This document shows positions 43,163 to 51,628 of a DNA stretch of 64,000 nucleotides, piece after piece (position 1 is the stretch's first letter; every line of letters begins with the position of its first letter). A program made the position numbers and the translations under genes. This stretch comes from Bacteroidales bacterium (GTDB lineage Bacteria > Bacteroidota > Bacteroidia > Bacteroidales > WCHB1-69), in NCBI GenBank assembly GCA_017454945.1, contig JAFTCA010000027.1, positions 1-64,000 on the forward strand, written 5' to 3'. The notes beneath the pieces were generated by a model, which worked only from the letters and a program-made list of their open reading frames with translations, had not been told where the DNA came from and searched no databases.

Positions 43163-44533
43163 ATGTCTATGTCAACGAATAGCGAACAGCGTGGTGGTTT
43201 TACCAGTTATTTTGGTGCAGTGGCAGCAGCCGTCGGTTCGGCTGTGGGCTTGGGCAACATCTGGCGTTTCCCCTACATCGCGGGAGAATACGGCGGTGGT
43301 GCTTTTATCATGCTCTATCTCATCTTTGTCTTCGGTTTGGGCGTGCCCATTATGATTGGCGAGTTCGTCATCGGCCGCCGTTCGGGACGCAATGCCATGG
43401 GTGCCTTCCGCGTGCTGAGTCCAAAACACAAAGGATGGCTGGGCATCGGCATCTTGGCTGTCATTACTTGTGTCATCATCTATTCGTTCTATAGCGTTGT
43501 CGCCGGCTGGACCATCGAATACACCTGGCTATCGTGTACCAATGGTTTGGCAGGCAAAGAGGCCTCGGAAATCTCCGAAGCCTTCACATCCTTCATCCAA
43601 CATCCCTACCTGCCCATCCTCTTCCAGGGTTTGCTTGTCTTTCTCACGGGAGCGGTTGTCATCGGAGGTGTACAAAAGGGCATTGAGAAATTCACCAAGA
43701 TTGTCATGCCCGTCTTGTTCTTCATTATGCTACTGCTCTGTGTCCGCTCACTCACTTTGCCTGGTAGCAAGGAAGGAATGAGTTTCCTCTTCAAGCCTGA
43801 GTTCGGCAACCTGACCGCTACGGGAGTGCTTGCCGCCATGGGACAGGCCATCTTCTCGCTCAGCATCGGCGCCGGGCTGCTCATCACCTACGGCTCGTAT
43901 GTTCGCAAAGAGGACAATATGATGAGTTCCTGTTTCTTTATCGCCTCGGCTGACACAACCATCGCCCTGCTGGCTGGCATCGCCATCTTCCCTGCCGTTT
44001 TCACCTTCGGCTTGAGCCCCGCCAGCGGTCCGAGCCTTGTCTTTGAAACACTGCCCAATGTGTTCAACAACATGCCCATGGGCCAATTCTTCGCCATCCT
44101 CTTCTTCGTGCTGCTGGCCCTCGCTGCCATCACCACAACCATCTCATTACTTGAAGTAATCGTACTTTGGGTGGTGGAAGAACTACACCTCAAGCGTACA
44201 AGCGCCACCATCATCACTTCGCTCGTCATCTTCGCTCTTGGCGCCCTCTGCTCATTGTCGCTGGGCACCCTAAAGGATTTCACCATCCTGGGCTACACCT
44301 TCTTCGATGCCTGCGACAAACTGACAGCCACCTACCTCATGCCCATCGGCGCCCTGGCCGTCACCGTCTATCTTGGCTGGTTTTATAAAAAAGAAGATGT
44401 TTTGGACGAAGTTTCCAACCATGGCACCCTCAAAACATGGTATATCAAGCTGTTTTACTTCGTGTTACGATACATTGCCCCCATTGTTCTCACTGTAATC
44501 CTCATTACAGGGTCATTAGGCATAGCAGGATAA
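43163..44533 (+). CDS. Sodium:neurotransmitter symporter family (NSS) transporter
   Basis: A 456-residue Na+-coupled transporter with about 11 helices. The first helix carries the NSS ion-site signature (AVGSAVGLGNIWRFPYI) followed by GGGAFIMLYL. Bacterial members take up amino acids such as tryptophan, tyrosine or leucine; the substrate is not predictable here. The start (ATG 43163) lies immediately downstream of the word-repeat tract. Confidence 0.94.
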   Translation: MSMSTNSEQRGGFTSYFGAVAAAVGSAVGLGNIWRFPYIAGEYGGGAFIMLYLIFVFGLGVPIMIGEFVIGRRSGRNAMGAFRVLSPKHKGWLGIGILAVITCVIIYSFYSVVAGWTIEYTWLSCTNGLAGKEASEISEAFTSFIQHPYLPILFQGLLVFLTGAVVIGGVQKGIEKFTKIVMPVLFFIMLLLCVRSLTLPGSKEGMSFLFKPEFGNLTATGVLAAMGQAIFSLSIGAGLLITYGSYVRKEDNMMSSCFFIASADTTIALLAGIAIFPAVFTFGLSPASGPSLVFETLPNVFNNMPMGQFFAILFFVLLALAAITTTISLLEVIVLWVVEELHLKRTSATIITSLVIFALGALCSLSLGTLKDFTILGYTFFDACDKLTATYLMPIGALAVTVYLGWFYKKEDVLDEVSNHGTLKTWYIKLFYFVLRYIAPIVLTVILITGSLGIAG

Positions 44534-44545
44534 AGAAAAAGATTG

Positions 44546-44553
44546 TACATTTG
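44546..44553 (+). promoter_or_regulatory. Promoter -7 box of the porin gene
   Basis: TACATTTG located after the symporter stop, 39 bases before the TTG start at 44593. Confidence 0.5.
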
Positions 44554-44592
44554 CACCGCCAAATCACACAATCTTTTCAAACTTGTAACACC

Positions 44593-45705
44593 TTGAAAAT
44601 AACTTATTTAAAACTCATCTTTTGTGTCGCTTTTGCGCTATTGTGCACTTCAAAAGTGACAGCTCAGGACTCAACAGCCACTATCAGTCACCGTTTTACG
44701 CGATTGGCTTTTGAGGTGCGTGCCGACTTTGACGTTCACCACCACTATCCCTACCCTGACTCGCTCAGAGCCACCGACTACGGTTTCAACGGCAAATATT
44801 TCAACATTGCCGTCGGCGGCGAATTTGGAAAGCACTTCTCCTACTTTTTCCGCCAGCGCATCGTCGCCAACAAAGGCAGCGTGACACTTTTCGACAACAC
44901 CGATTTCCTTTATTTACAGTACAATATAAATCCTCAATGGGGCTTTCGAGCTGGCAAAGAGGCTTTGGCCATCGGCGGCTTCGAGTATGATGCCCCTCCT
45001 ATCGACGTGTTCTACTACACCCAACTTTGGGGCACCATCCACTGCTTCCAGTTGGCAGCCTCTGCCATCTACACCGACAAGTCGGGCCACAACAAGCTGA
45101 TACTGCAAGTGGGCAACTCGCCCTACGTTTACTCAACCGACCGCAATATGGGTAGCGACTGGAAAAAAGGACTGCTGGCTTATAGCTTCATGTGGTGCGC
45201 TGACTACCCTCACTTCAAAGCGCTCTATTCCGTCAACCTCTTCGAGCGCGAGCGCGGACGCTTTGTCAACTATATCTCCATTGGCAACCGAATTGTATTC
45301 AACCATTTCAGTTGGTACATCGACTATATGAACCGCGCGGCTGTCTATAGCAAATACTTCAGCGACTTTACCGTCGTGAGCCGTATGGATATCATTTTTA
45401 GAGATGTAAACATTTTTATCAAAGGCGGTTACGACCAGAACAAATCGGAAGACTTTGGTGTGGAAAATCCTAAAGAAATTATGGTCACCCCAGGCATGCA
45501 GTACTATTTTTACGGCCTCGGTCTTGAATACAGGCCTGCCAAGTACAAGAATGTGCGTTTGCACGGCTACATCGCCAATGCACAAACCATCCTCGGGCCC
45601 AAAGGAGACAAAGAAGTCACCAATTGTTTGAGTGCCAGCATAGGACTCACTTGGGATATTGACTTCTTGAGAATTTTACGCAAACAATTCAAACTGCAAT
45701 TATGA
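44593..45705 (+). CDS. Outer-membrane porin-like protein with TTG start
   Basis: A 370-residue exported beta-barrel protein. No ATG lies between the promoter at 44546-44553 and the signal peptide; the frame's only start is TTG at 44593, giving LKITYLKLIFCVAFALLCTSKVTAQ (read as Met first) as signal peptide. Strands such as FFRQRIVANKGSVTL and WGFRAGKEALAIGGFEY recall phosphate-selective-porin-like barrels. Its stop overlaps the ATG of the following inner-membrane transporter gene, so the two are coupled and probably move the same solute across both membranes. Confidence 0.78.
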   Translation: MKITYLKLIFCVAFALLCTSKVTAQDSTATISHRFTRLAFEVRADFDVHHHYPYPDSLRATDYGFNGKYFNIAVGGEFGKHFSYFFRQRIVANKGSVTLFDNTDFLYLQYNINPQWGFRAGKEALAIGGFEYDAPPIDVFYYTQLWGTIHCFQLAASAIYTDKSGHNKLILQVGNSPYVYSTDRNMGSDWKKGLLAYSFMWCADYPHFKALYSVNLFERERGRFVNYISIGNRIVFNHFSWYIDYMNRAAVYSKYFSDFTVVSRMDIIFRDVNIFIKGGYDQNKSEDFGVENPKEIMVTPGMQYYFYGLGLEYRPAKYKNVRLHGYIANAQTILGPKGDKEVTNCLSASIGLTWDIDFLRILRKQFKLQL

Positions 45706-46880
45706 AAAGCATACAACTGATGTCGCGCTTTTTGAAAAAGCTGACTAAAAGACAAACTATTGAAACCTCAATTTTTCTCGGTGTTTTCTTTTTGTTTTTC
45801 ATAGGATTGTCGGCAGTGATGACGCTGCCCCACATGCTCAACACTTTCATGCAAACGGCTTATCATCTGCTGATGGAAACCGTGCTTTACATCATGGCCA
45901 TCACCGTCATGACGGGAGCCATCAGCAAATTGTTTGTCGAATTCGGTGTGGTACAACTGCTCGAAAAGGTGCTCCGTCCTCTGATGAAACCTCTTTACAA
46001 CCTGCCGGGTGTGGCTTCGTTGGGAGCTGTCATGACCTTCCTGAGCGACAATCCCGCCATCATCACCTTATCAAAAGACAAAAATTTCAACCAATATTTC
46101 AAAAAATACCAACTGGTATCGCTCACCAATTTCGGCACGGCCTTCGGTATGGGACTGGTAGTGATGGCCTTTATGATCGGACGCGGCTATGGTCTTGGCG
46201 CTTTGATCGGACTGTTCGGGGCCATTATCGGCAGCATCATCTCCACGCGGCTTATGCAGCGTTTCACCTTGAAAGCCTATCCCGAATTGGATTGTGAAAT
46301 CGAGAAAACTACCGAAGAGGTAACGGAAGAGGACGAAGAAGAGCAACCCAAACTTGGTGCCGGCCTGCGTGTGCTGAACGCCATTCTTGACGGTGGCAAG
46401 ACGGGAGTGGAAATCGGCGTGGCCATCATCCCTGGCGTACTTTTCATCTCCACCATTGTGATGATGCTCACTTTCGGTCCTGCAGACCCCTCTGTAGGCT
46501 ACACGGGCGTTGCGTATGAAGGTGTGCCCGTCATCTCGTGGCTGGCTGGCAAAATCGACTTCGTGTTCAAGTGGCTGTTCGGCTTTGAGCACCCCGAGCT
46601 GATTGCCTTCCCCATCACCTCACTGGGCGCCGTTGGTGCGGCCCTCGGCTTGGTACCCACCTTCGATGCTGCCCACCTTATCGACAACAACGCTGTGGCA
46701 GTCTTCACCTCCATGGGCATGTGCTGGAGCGGCTACCTGAGCACCCACGCTGCCATGCTCGACTCGATGGGCTACCGTAAACTTATCTCCAAAGCCATCG
46801 GAGCACACACTATCGGCGGCCTCTGCGCCGGCGTTTTCGCCCACTGGCTCTACGTACTGATTATCTTACTATTCTTCTAA
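45702..46880 (+). CDS. Inner-membrane nucleoside-recognition (gate) domain transporter-like protein
   Basis: A 392-residue protein with eight or more hydrophobic segments, an acidic cytosolic linker (TTEEVTEEDEEEQP, near 200), and the GATE/nucleoside-recognition layout (FLSDNPAIITLSKDKNFNQYF, MCWSGYLSTHAAML), as in the CD0519/CD1768-type family. Substrate unknown. Translation is coupled to the porin gene (ATGA overlap). The stop overlaps that of the convergent 86-residue gene. Confidence 0.82.
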   Translation: MKSIQLMSRFLKKLTKRQTIETSIFLGVFFLFFIGLSAVMTLPHMLNTFMQTAYHLLMETVLYIMAITVMTGAISKLFVEFGVVQLLEKVLRPLMKPLYNLPGVASLGAVMTFLSDNPAIITLSKDKNFNQYFKKYQLVSLTNFGTAFGMGLVVMAFMIGRGYGLGALIGLFGAIIGSIISTRLMQRFTLKAYPELDCEIEKTTEEVTEEDEEEQPKLGAGLRVLNAILDGGKTGVEIGVAIIPGVLFISTIVMMLTFGPADPSVGYTGVAYEGVPVISWLAGKIDFVFKWLFGFEHPELIAFPITSLGAVGAALGLVPTFDAAHLIDNNAVAVFTSMGMCWSGYLSTHAAMLDSMGYRKLISKAIGAHTIGGLCAGVFAHWLYVLIILLFF

Positions 46881-47137
46881 TCCTTCTCGGCTGCCAACCA
46901 GCCTTCCACCTCGCTCAATCGCTGGCGATACTTGGATATTTGGCTTTCCACAAAATCCTCGCTGTACTTGGCTTCGCAAAAGCCATTTCCGCGGGCAATA
47001 TACGACTCGTCATCCAGACTTTCGTATAGCTCAAGGTAATTGTTCAAATACTCGGTCAACTGCTGCTGCAAAGCCTGCAAATCTTCCACATCTGCGGAAA
47101 TCGTCTCACCGGAAGAAAATCTATATTGCTTTTTCAT
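46877..47137 (-). CDS. Hypothetical protein (86 aa)
   Basis: A small acidic, mostly helical soluble protein (KKQYRFSSGETISADVEDLQ, then QISKYRQRLSEVEGWL). No family recognised. It lies 11 bases downstream of the 5-formyl-THF ligase gene in the same direction and likely shares its transcript. Confidence 0.65.
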   Translation of the reverse strand: MKKQYRFSSGETISADVEDLQALQQQLTEYLNNYLELYESLDDESYIARGNGFCEAKYSEDFVESQISKYRQRLSEVEGWLAAEKD

Positions 47138-47148
47138 CTTTTCTTTTT

Positions 47149-47676
47149 TTATAACGACAGAACCTCATCCATACAAATGTCGGTCGCTTCCACAGGTACC
47201 GCATCGACTTTTTGGAAATCGAAGCAAAGACCAATCTTCTTCACTTTCGGATAGTTACACAAAAATCTATCGTAATAGCCTTTGCCTCTGCCTAAGCGGT
47301 GACCTGCAGCGTCGAAAGCCATACCGGGAACCACAATCAGGTCGAAGGAGCCTCTGTAAGGATGATTTTGCGGCTCCATAATATGGAAGTCGCCCTCAAC
47401 AAAAGAGGTATCTTCGTCCACCCCCACGGGGATAATGTCATCGCCCACCACCGTAGGCAGCACAATGCGCTTCATCGAACTCCACTTCTGGATAAACGAC
47501 TGTGTCTGCACCTCATCTGGCAGTGAATTGTATAGCATGACTATGTTAGCTCTCACAAAATCAGGATGTTGTTCCAACTTTGACATAATTATTGCCGATT
47601 GCCGCGCCAACTGATCCGGCGTATGCTCTTTTTTCAACTGACGGATGTGCTTTCGCAATTCCTGCTTGCTTTCCAT
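47149..47676 (-). CDS. 5-formyltetrahydrofolate cyclo-ligase
   Basis: Converts 5-formyl-THF to 5,10-methenyl-THF with ATP. The 175-residue product has the N-terminal KQELRKHIRQLKKEHTP basic helix, EVQTQSFI, and the nucleotide/folate-site VVPGMAFDAAGHRLGRGKGYYDRFL signature. The ATG at 47676 is the family-typical start. Upstream lies a word-repeat tract. Confidence 0.94.
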   Translation of the reverse strand: MESKQELRKHIRQLKKEHTPDQLARQSAIIMSKLEQHPDFVRANIVMLYNSLPDEVQTQSFIQKWSSMKRIVLPTVVGDDIIPVGVDEDTSFVEGDFHIMEPQNHPYRGSFDLIVVPGMAFDAAGHRLGRGKGYYDRFLCNYPKVKKIGLCFDFQKVDAVPVEATDICMDEVLSL

Positions 47677-47708
47677 AACGGTACAAATTGGTCGTGCAAA
47701 GGTACGAA

Positions 47709-47945
47709 AACAATGCACAATTTATAATTCATAATTTATAATGTACAATGTATAATTAAGAACAAAAGTCAAAGAACAGAGAACAAAGAACAAAATCCAG
47801 AATTCAAAGTTCAAAATTCAAAAAGATATAGAGAATTATGGAATCATGGAAACATCTATAACTCAATAATTCAATAACTCTTAATTCCTTAGTTCCTTAA
47901 CTTCTTAACTTTTTCACTTCTCACTTTTCACTATTCACTTTTCAT
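47709..47945 (+). repeat. Dispersed word-repeat unit, copy B
   Basis: AATTTATAATTCATAATTTATAATGTAC and GAACAAAG/TTCAAAATTC words lead into a unit at 47821-47910 matching copy A (21853-21950) over about 90 bases apart from one 10-base word, then TTCACTTCTCACTTTTCAC words. It precedes the DUF4234 gene. No coding sequence. Confidence 0.85.
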
Positions 47946-47977
47946 ATCTAATAACTATAAACTAAAATCTATTTTTG

Positions 47978-47985
47978 TACTTTTG
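47978..47985 (+). promoter_or_regulatory. Promoter -7 box of the DUF4234 gene
   Basis: TACTTTTG just after the repeat tract, 36 bases before the ATG at 48021. Confidence 0.55.
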
Positions 47986-48020
47986 TCTGTTATTTTATTA
48001 ATCATTTAAATATCAATTCC

Positions 48021-48455
48021 ATGGAAGAAAATTACAATGTGGAACAAGTTCCTCCCGTAGAACCTTTGCGCACCAACAGAGGATTGGCAAAGTATTTCTT
48101 TTTATCGTTCATCACCTTGGGCATTTACGGCTTGGTGGTCAACTGCCACATTGGCAATGAGGTTAACCAAATTGCCAGCCAGCACGACGGCAAAAACACC
48201 ATGCACTATGCCCTCATAGCCTTCATATTCTCTTGGCTAACCCTCAACATTGCGCCGCTAGTATGGTATCACCGCATCTGCGACCGCATTGGCAATGAGC
48301 TATATCGTCGCAACATCAACTACGAATTTGACTCATTGACCTTCTGGGGCTGGTATTTCCTGGGGTCCTTCATTATAGTGGGTCCTTTCATCTTCATTCA
48401 CAAATGGATGAAAGCGATGAACCTGCTCAACGCCGACTACAACGAAAGAGGATAA
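48021..48455 (+). CDS. DUF4234 membrane protein
   Basis: A 144-residue protein with three hydrophobic segments. The family pattern is clear: RGLAKYFFLSFITLGIYGL at the N-terminus, WYHRICDRIGNELYRR, and the SLTFWGWYFLG ... KWMKAMNLLNADYN C-terminus. Function unknown. It ends at a strong hairpin terminator. Confidence 0.88.
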   Translation: MEENYNVEQVPPVEPLRTNRGLAKYFFLSFITLGIYGLVVNCHIGNEVNQIASQHDGKNTMHYALIAFIFSWLTLNIAPLVWYHRICDRIGNELYRRNINYEFDSLTFWGWYFLGSFIIVGPFIFIHKWMKAMNLLNADYNERG

Positions 48456-48484
48456 TCTGACAAATAATTATTCGCCCCTCATAG

Positions 48485-48516
48485 AAAAAGCGGCAACCTT
48501 TTGGATGCCGCTTTTT
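48485..48516. terminator. Bidirectional terminator
   Basis: AAAAAGCGGCA and TGCCGCTTTTT separated by 10 bases, between the convergent DUF4234 and malic enzyme genes. Confidence 0.85.
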
Positions 48517-48526
48517 ATGTTATTTT

Positions 48527-48554
48527 GTAGGTGCGTAGCACGCTACGCACCTAC
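48527..48554. repeat. Perfect 28-base palindrome containing a stop codon
   Basis: GTAGGTGCGTAGC and GCTACGCACCTAC form a perfect 13-bp stem around AC. The minus-strand TAG stop of the malic enzyme gene (48543-48545) lies inside it. Confidence 0.8.
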
Positions 48555-49988
48555 TTCTTTACAAACTTGTGCCACCACTTTGCGGATTTCCTCTTCGGGG
48601 AAAAGCTGTATAGTGCCATCATTTTCAAATTGTTCCACTATGCGATGGGTTTCGTCAATGTCTTTCTTAGCCAAATCGTAAACCTCTTGCCATGTGCGCT
48701 GTTTGCGTGCCACGCCATCGACAATGGCCTGCATAGCCACATCGGCGGCCACTGTCGGGAAGAGGTCGTTATCCATCATGGTGGGCATGATATGGTCAAT
48801 GCTAAGTCCTTGACGCTCTGCAAAGTCAGCAATAGAGTGGGCAGCACGGATAGCCATGCTGTCGGTAATCTTACGCGCCGATACAAGCAGCGTGCCCTTC
48901 AGGATTGAGGGGAAGCATACCGAATTGTTGACCTGGTTGGGGAAGTCGCCACGACCTGTGGCCACAATGTAAGCGCCTGCCTCTTTGGCCTTGTAGGGAT
49001 AGATTTCGGGCACGGGGTTGGCACAAGCAAATACGATAGACTTGTCGGCCATGAGCGAAACCCATTCGGGCTTGATGGTGTCGGGACCTGGCTTTGAGAG
49101 TGCCACCAGCACATCAGCATTCTTGAAGGCTTCCTCGGGCGTTTCAATACACTGCGGATTGGTGGTTTCGCACAATTCCCATTTGCGATAAAAGCGCGTG
49201 TCGGCCTTGATGTCGGCACGATTTTTATGCAGAGTGCCTTTGGTGTCGAAGATAATCACATTCTCAGGTTTCACACCGTCGGTGATCATCAGTCGCGCAA
49301 TGCTGGTATTGGCAGCACCGGCACCATAGAGCACCACTTTGATGTCCTGCATCTTCTTACCTGTGATTTTCAGGGCGTTGATGACACCTGCCAGCGTCAC
49401 GCAGGCGGTACCTTGAGCATCATCATGCCAAACGGGAATATCGCAGGCCTCGCGCAACACGTCCAGCACCTTGTAGCAGTTGGGCTGGGAAATATCTTCC
49501 AAGTTGATGGCGCCAAAGCTATGCTGCACCATCTTCACAAAGTCGATGAGCTTGTCGGCTTGGTGCTCACCCTTCTCGTCGCGGCTATCGATACAGAGCG
49601 GAATAGAATCCACGCCGCCGAGATATTTCATCAGCATGGCTTTGCCTTCCATCACGCCGAGGCCGCCCGGAGGGGTGCAGTCGCCGTCGCCCAACACACG
49701 GGTACTGTCGCTCACCACGGCCACCAGATTGGCGCGGTTGCTCAGATAGAACGAGGTGTCGTTATCATCGCGGATGGTTGTCGATACGGCCGAAACACCA
49801 GGTGTGTACCACACATTAAACCAATTGAAACCATAGATGGGCGCCTTGGGCAGCGTTTGCATCTTGCCCCCATAAAAACGGTGGGCCGAGAGGGACATTT
49901 TTTTATAAAACAGCGTTTTGGCTTTAGCCTTTTGCTCTTCCGTGAAATCAGCAGGGAAAAGGGATTCAATGTTGTCTAATGTGCGCAT
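48543..49988 (-). CDS. Malic enzyme (malate dehydrogenase, decarboxylating)
   Basis: Oxidatively decarboxylates malate to pyruvate with NAD+ or NADP+. The 481-residue product is of the compact type: YTPGVSAVSTTI near the start (catalytic Tyr), GGLGVMEGKAMLM, IDSRDEKGEHQADK, the NLEDIS metal-site region, PVWHDDAQGTA, a Rossmann fold with LYGAGAANTSIARL, and FACANPVPEIYP. The last residues and the stop codon lie within a 28-base palindromic repeat, so the natural end has probably been replaced or trimmed. Divergent from the SpoU gene with a -7 box at 50010-50017. Confidence 0.94.
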   Translation of the reverse strand: MRTLDNIESLFPADFTEEQKAKAKTLFYKKMSLSAHRFYGGKMQTLPKAPIYGFNWFNVWYTPGVSAVSTTIRDDNDTSFYLSNRANLVAVVSDSTRVLGDGDCTPPGGLGVMEGKAMLMKYLGGVDSIPLCIDSRDEKGEHQADKLIDFVKMVQHSFGAINLEDISQPNCYKVLDVLREACDIPVWHDDAQGTACVTLAGVINALKITGKKMQDIKVVLYGAGAANTSIARLMITDGVKPENVIIFDTKGTLHKNRADIKADTRFYRKWELCETTNPQCIETPEEAFKNADVLVALSKPGPDTIKPEWVSLMADKSIVFACANPVPEIYPYKAKEAGAYIVATGRGDFPNQVNNSVCFPSILKGTLLVSARKITDSMAIRAAHSIADFAERQGLSIDHIMPTMMDNDLFPTVAADVAMQAIVDGVARKQRTWQEVYDLAKKDIDETHRIVEQFENDGTIQLFPEEEIRKVVAQVCKEVGA

Positions 49989-50009
49989 AGGATTTGATTT
50001 TTAGATGTG

Positions 50010-50047
50010 CAAATTTAAAAAAATCCAGCTACATTTTCGTAACTTTG
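50010..50047. promoter_or_regulatory. Divergent promoter pair of malic enzyme and SpoU genes
   Basis: TAAATTTG on the minus strand (50010-50017) and TAACTTTG on the plus strand (50040-50047), 22 bases apart. Confidence 0.5.
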
Positions 50048-50063
50048 CGTTTTCAAAATAAAG

Positions 50064-50894
50064 ATGGCACAGATTATCGAAATTTCCGACTTGTCGCACC
50101 CTGATGTAGAGGTTTATACTCGGTTGACCGAAGCGCAATTGCGAAATAGGCTCAGACCGGAGGAAGGACTTTTCATTGCCGAAAGTCCCAAAGTGATCCA
50201 TGTGGCCTTAGATGCAGGCTACGAGCCCATATCGCTACTTACCGAGCGGAAGCATGTTGACGGGCAGGCCGCTGATGTCATTGCCAGGTGCGGCGATATT
50301 CCTGTTTACACCTGCAGTTTCGAGCAGCTCACCGAGCTCACAGGCTACCACCTTGCGCGCGGCGTGTTGTGCGCCATGCGCCGCCCCGCACTGCCGAGTG
50401 TGGAGGAGGTATGTCGTGACGGGCGGCGCATCGTGGTCCTCGACACGATAGCCGACGCCACCAACATTGGTGCCATCTTCAGGTCAGCCGCCGCATTGGG
50501 CATGGACGGCGTTCTGCTCACGCCCACCTGCTGCGACCCGCTGATACGGCGTGCGGTGCGTGTCAGCATGGGCACCGTATGCCAGATTCCGTGGACTTAC
50601 CTCACCGACGACAGCTATCTCAACTGGCCGCAGCCAGCCATCACCTATCTGCATACGCTGGGCTACAAGATTGCAGCCATGGCTCTCAGCGACAACTCCA
50701 TCAGCCTTGACGACCCGTTACTGGCTGCCGAGGAGCGGTTGGCCATTGTGATGGGCACCGAAGGCGACGGCCTTGCCGACAAAGTCATCCGCGCCTGCGA
50801 CTACACTGTGCGCATACCGATGCACCACGGCGTCGATTCGCTCAATGTGGCCGCCGCCAGCGCTGTAGCATTCTGGGAATTGAGAGGAAGATGA
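50064..50894 (+). CDS. SpoU/TrmH-family RNA 2'-O-methyltransferase
   Basis: A 276-residue SPOUT-class enzyme: an N-terminal substrate-binding domain (PEEGLFIAESPKVIHVAL) and a trefoil-knot methyltransferase domain with ADATNIGAIFRSAAALGMDGVLL (motif 1), AIVMGTEGDGLADKVI (motif 2) and HHGVDSLNVAAASAVAFWEL (motif 3). The target could be 23S rRNA or tRNA; sequence alone does not decide. Confidence 0.92.
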   Translation: MAQIIEISDLSHPDVEVYTRLTEAQLRNRLRPEEGLFIAESPKVIHVALDAGYEPISLLTERKHVDGQAADVIARCGDIPVYTCSFEQLTELTGYHLARGVLCAMRRPALPSVEEVCRDGRRIVVLDTIADATNIGAIFRSAAALGMDGVLLTPTCCDPLIRRAVRVSMGTVCQIPWTYLTDDSYLNWPQPAITYLHTLGYKIAAMALSDNSISLDDPLLAAEERLAIVMGTEGDGLADKVIRACDYTVRIPMHHGVDSLNVAAASAVAFWELRGR

Positions 50895-50903
50895 TATTCA
50901 ACC

Positions 50904-51360
50904 CTACTTCACCTGTTTCTTCAATTCTGCAATTTCCTTTTCCAACGCAGCAATACGGTCATCGCTTTCTCGCTTGACAGAATGCTTCATTTTCAAGATG
51001 GCGAGGTTCAATTCAAACGAAGTCTCACTACTATGTTTAGGGAGCGTATCGTTCAGAATATCGTTAACAAGCTGACCACCGCGCCGCAATAGCGATTGGC
51101 GCTGTGGTTCGTCATTATCTTCATTAGGCAATTCCACAATTACCCGCGACAATTCTTTCAGTTTGGCATAAGCATCCACAATGGCGATGGTAGTTTGCAC
51201 TGCCCGCGGACTTTTCAAAATTGTTGCTAACATATAGAGACCTTTTTCAGTAAATGCCCGAGGTAAAACAGTTGAATGTTTCTGCTTCTCGAACCGGTCA
51301 AAAATTTTGACCAGTTCCTGTTTTTCCCATTCCTCAATGGTCCTATGATGAAGTTGAGAA
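50904..51360 (-). pseudogene. 5'-truncated ORF6N-like DNA-binding protein gene
   Basis: The longest ATG-initiated frame is 50904-51233 (109 residues), but in-frame coding sense continues upstream to about 51360, reading EEWEKQELVKIFDRFEKQKH and LPRAFTEKGLYMLATI before the internal ATG. AFTEKGLYMLATILKSPRAV matches the end of the ORF6N phage-type DNA-binding domain, followed by a C-terminal coiled coil. The first part of that domain is missing; upstream the frame runs into the palindromic repeat at 51386-51421. It thus looks like a remnant joined to repeat DNA. Confidence 0.6.
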
Positions 51361-51385
51361 AAATGGAAGAAAAAACGATATCTTC

Positions 51386-51421
51386 GGGATTTCTTCGGCT
51401 GCTACGCAGCCTCGAAATGAC
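51386..51421 (+). repeat. Palindromic intergenic repeat, copy 2
   Basis: Same 36-base frame as 102-137 (GGGATTTCTTCG ... CTCGAAATGAC) with a different but still complementary 5-bp stem, GCTGC/GCAGC. It sits at the broken end of the ORF6N-like remnant. Confidence 0.8.
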
Positions 51422-51462
51422 GCGCTATCGTTTTGCAAGTGAATAGCGTGCGAAGGAATCCC

Positions 51463-51494
51463 AAAAAGAAAGCCGAAGAAAAATCTTCGGCTTT
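51463..51494 (-). terminator. Terminator after tRNA-Trp
   Basis: On the minus strand AAAGCCGAAGA-TTTTT-CTTCGGCTTT is followed by CTTTTT. It closes the tRNA-Thr, tuf, tRNA-Trp transcript. Confidence 0.85.
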
Positions 51495-51501
51495 TATTTT
51501 G

Positions 51502-51572
51502 CAGGGGAAGAAAGATTCGAACTCTCATCAACGGTTTTGGAGACCGCTATTCTACCCTTGAACTATTCCCCT
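51502..51572 (-). tRNA. tRNA-Trp (CCA anticodon)
   Basis: A complete cloverleaf: acceptor AGGGGAA/TTCCCCT, D arm GTTC/GAAT, anticodon stem GCGGT/ACCGT with loop CTCCAAA, and T loop TTCGAAT. CCA is not encoded. It follows tuf by about 56 bases on the same strand. Confidence 0.95.
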
Positions 51573-51628
51573 AAAAGAACGGACAAGTTGTTAGCTTGTC
51601 CGTTCAAAAGTATGTTGACTAAAAGATA

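Noticed and set aside
51343..51531. A 62-residue frame near tRNA-Trp
   Set aside because: It covers the terminator, palindromic repeat and part of the tRNA, so it is not a gene.
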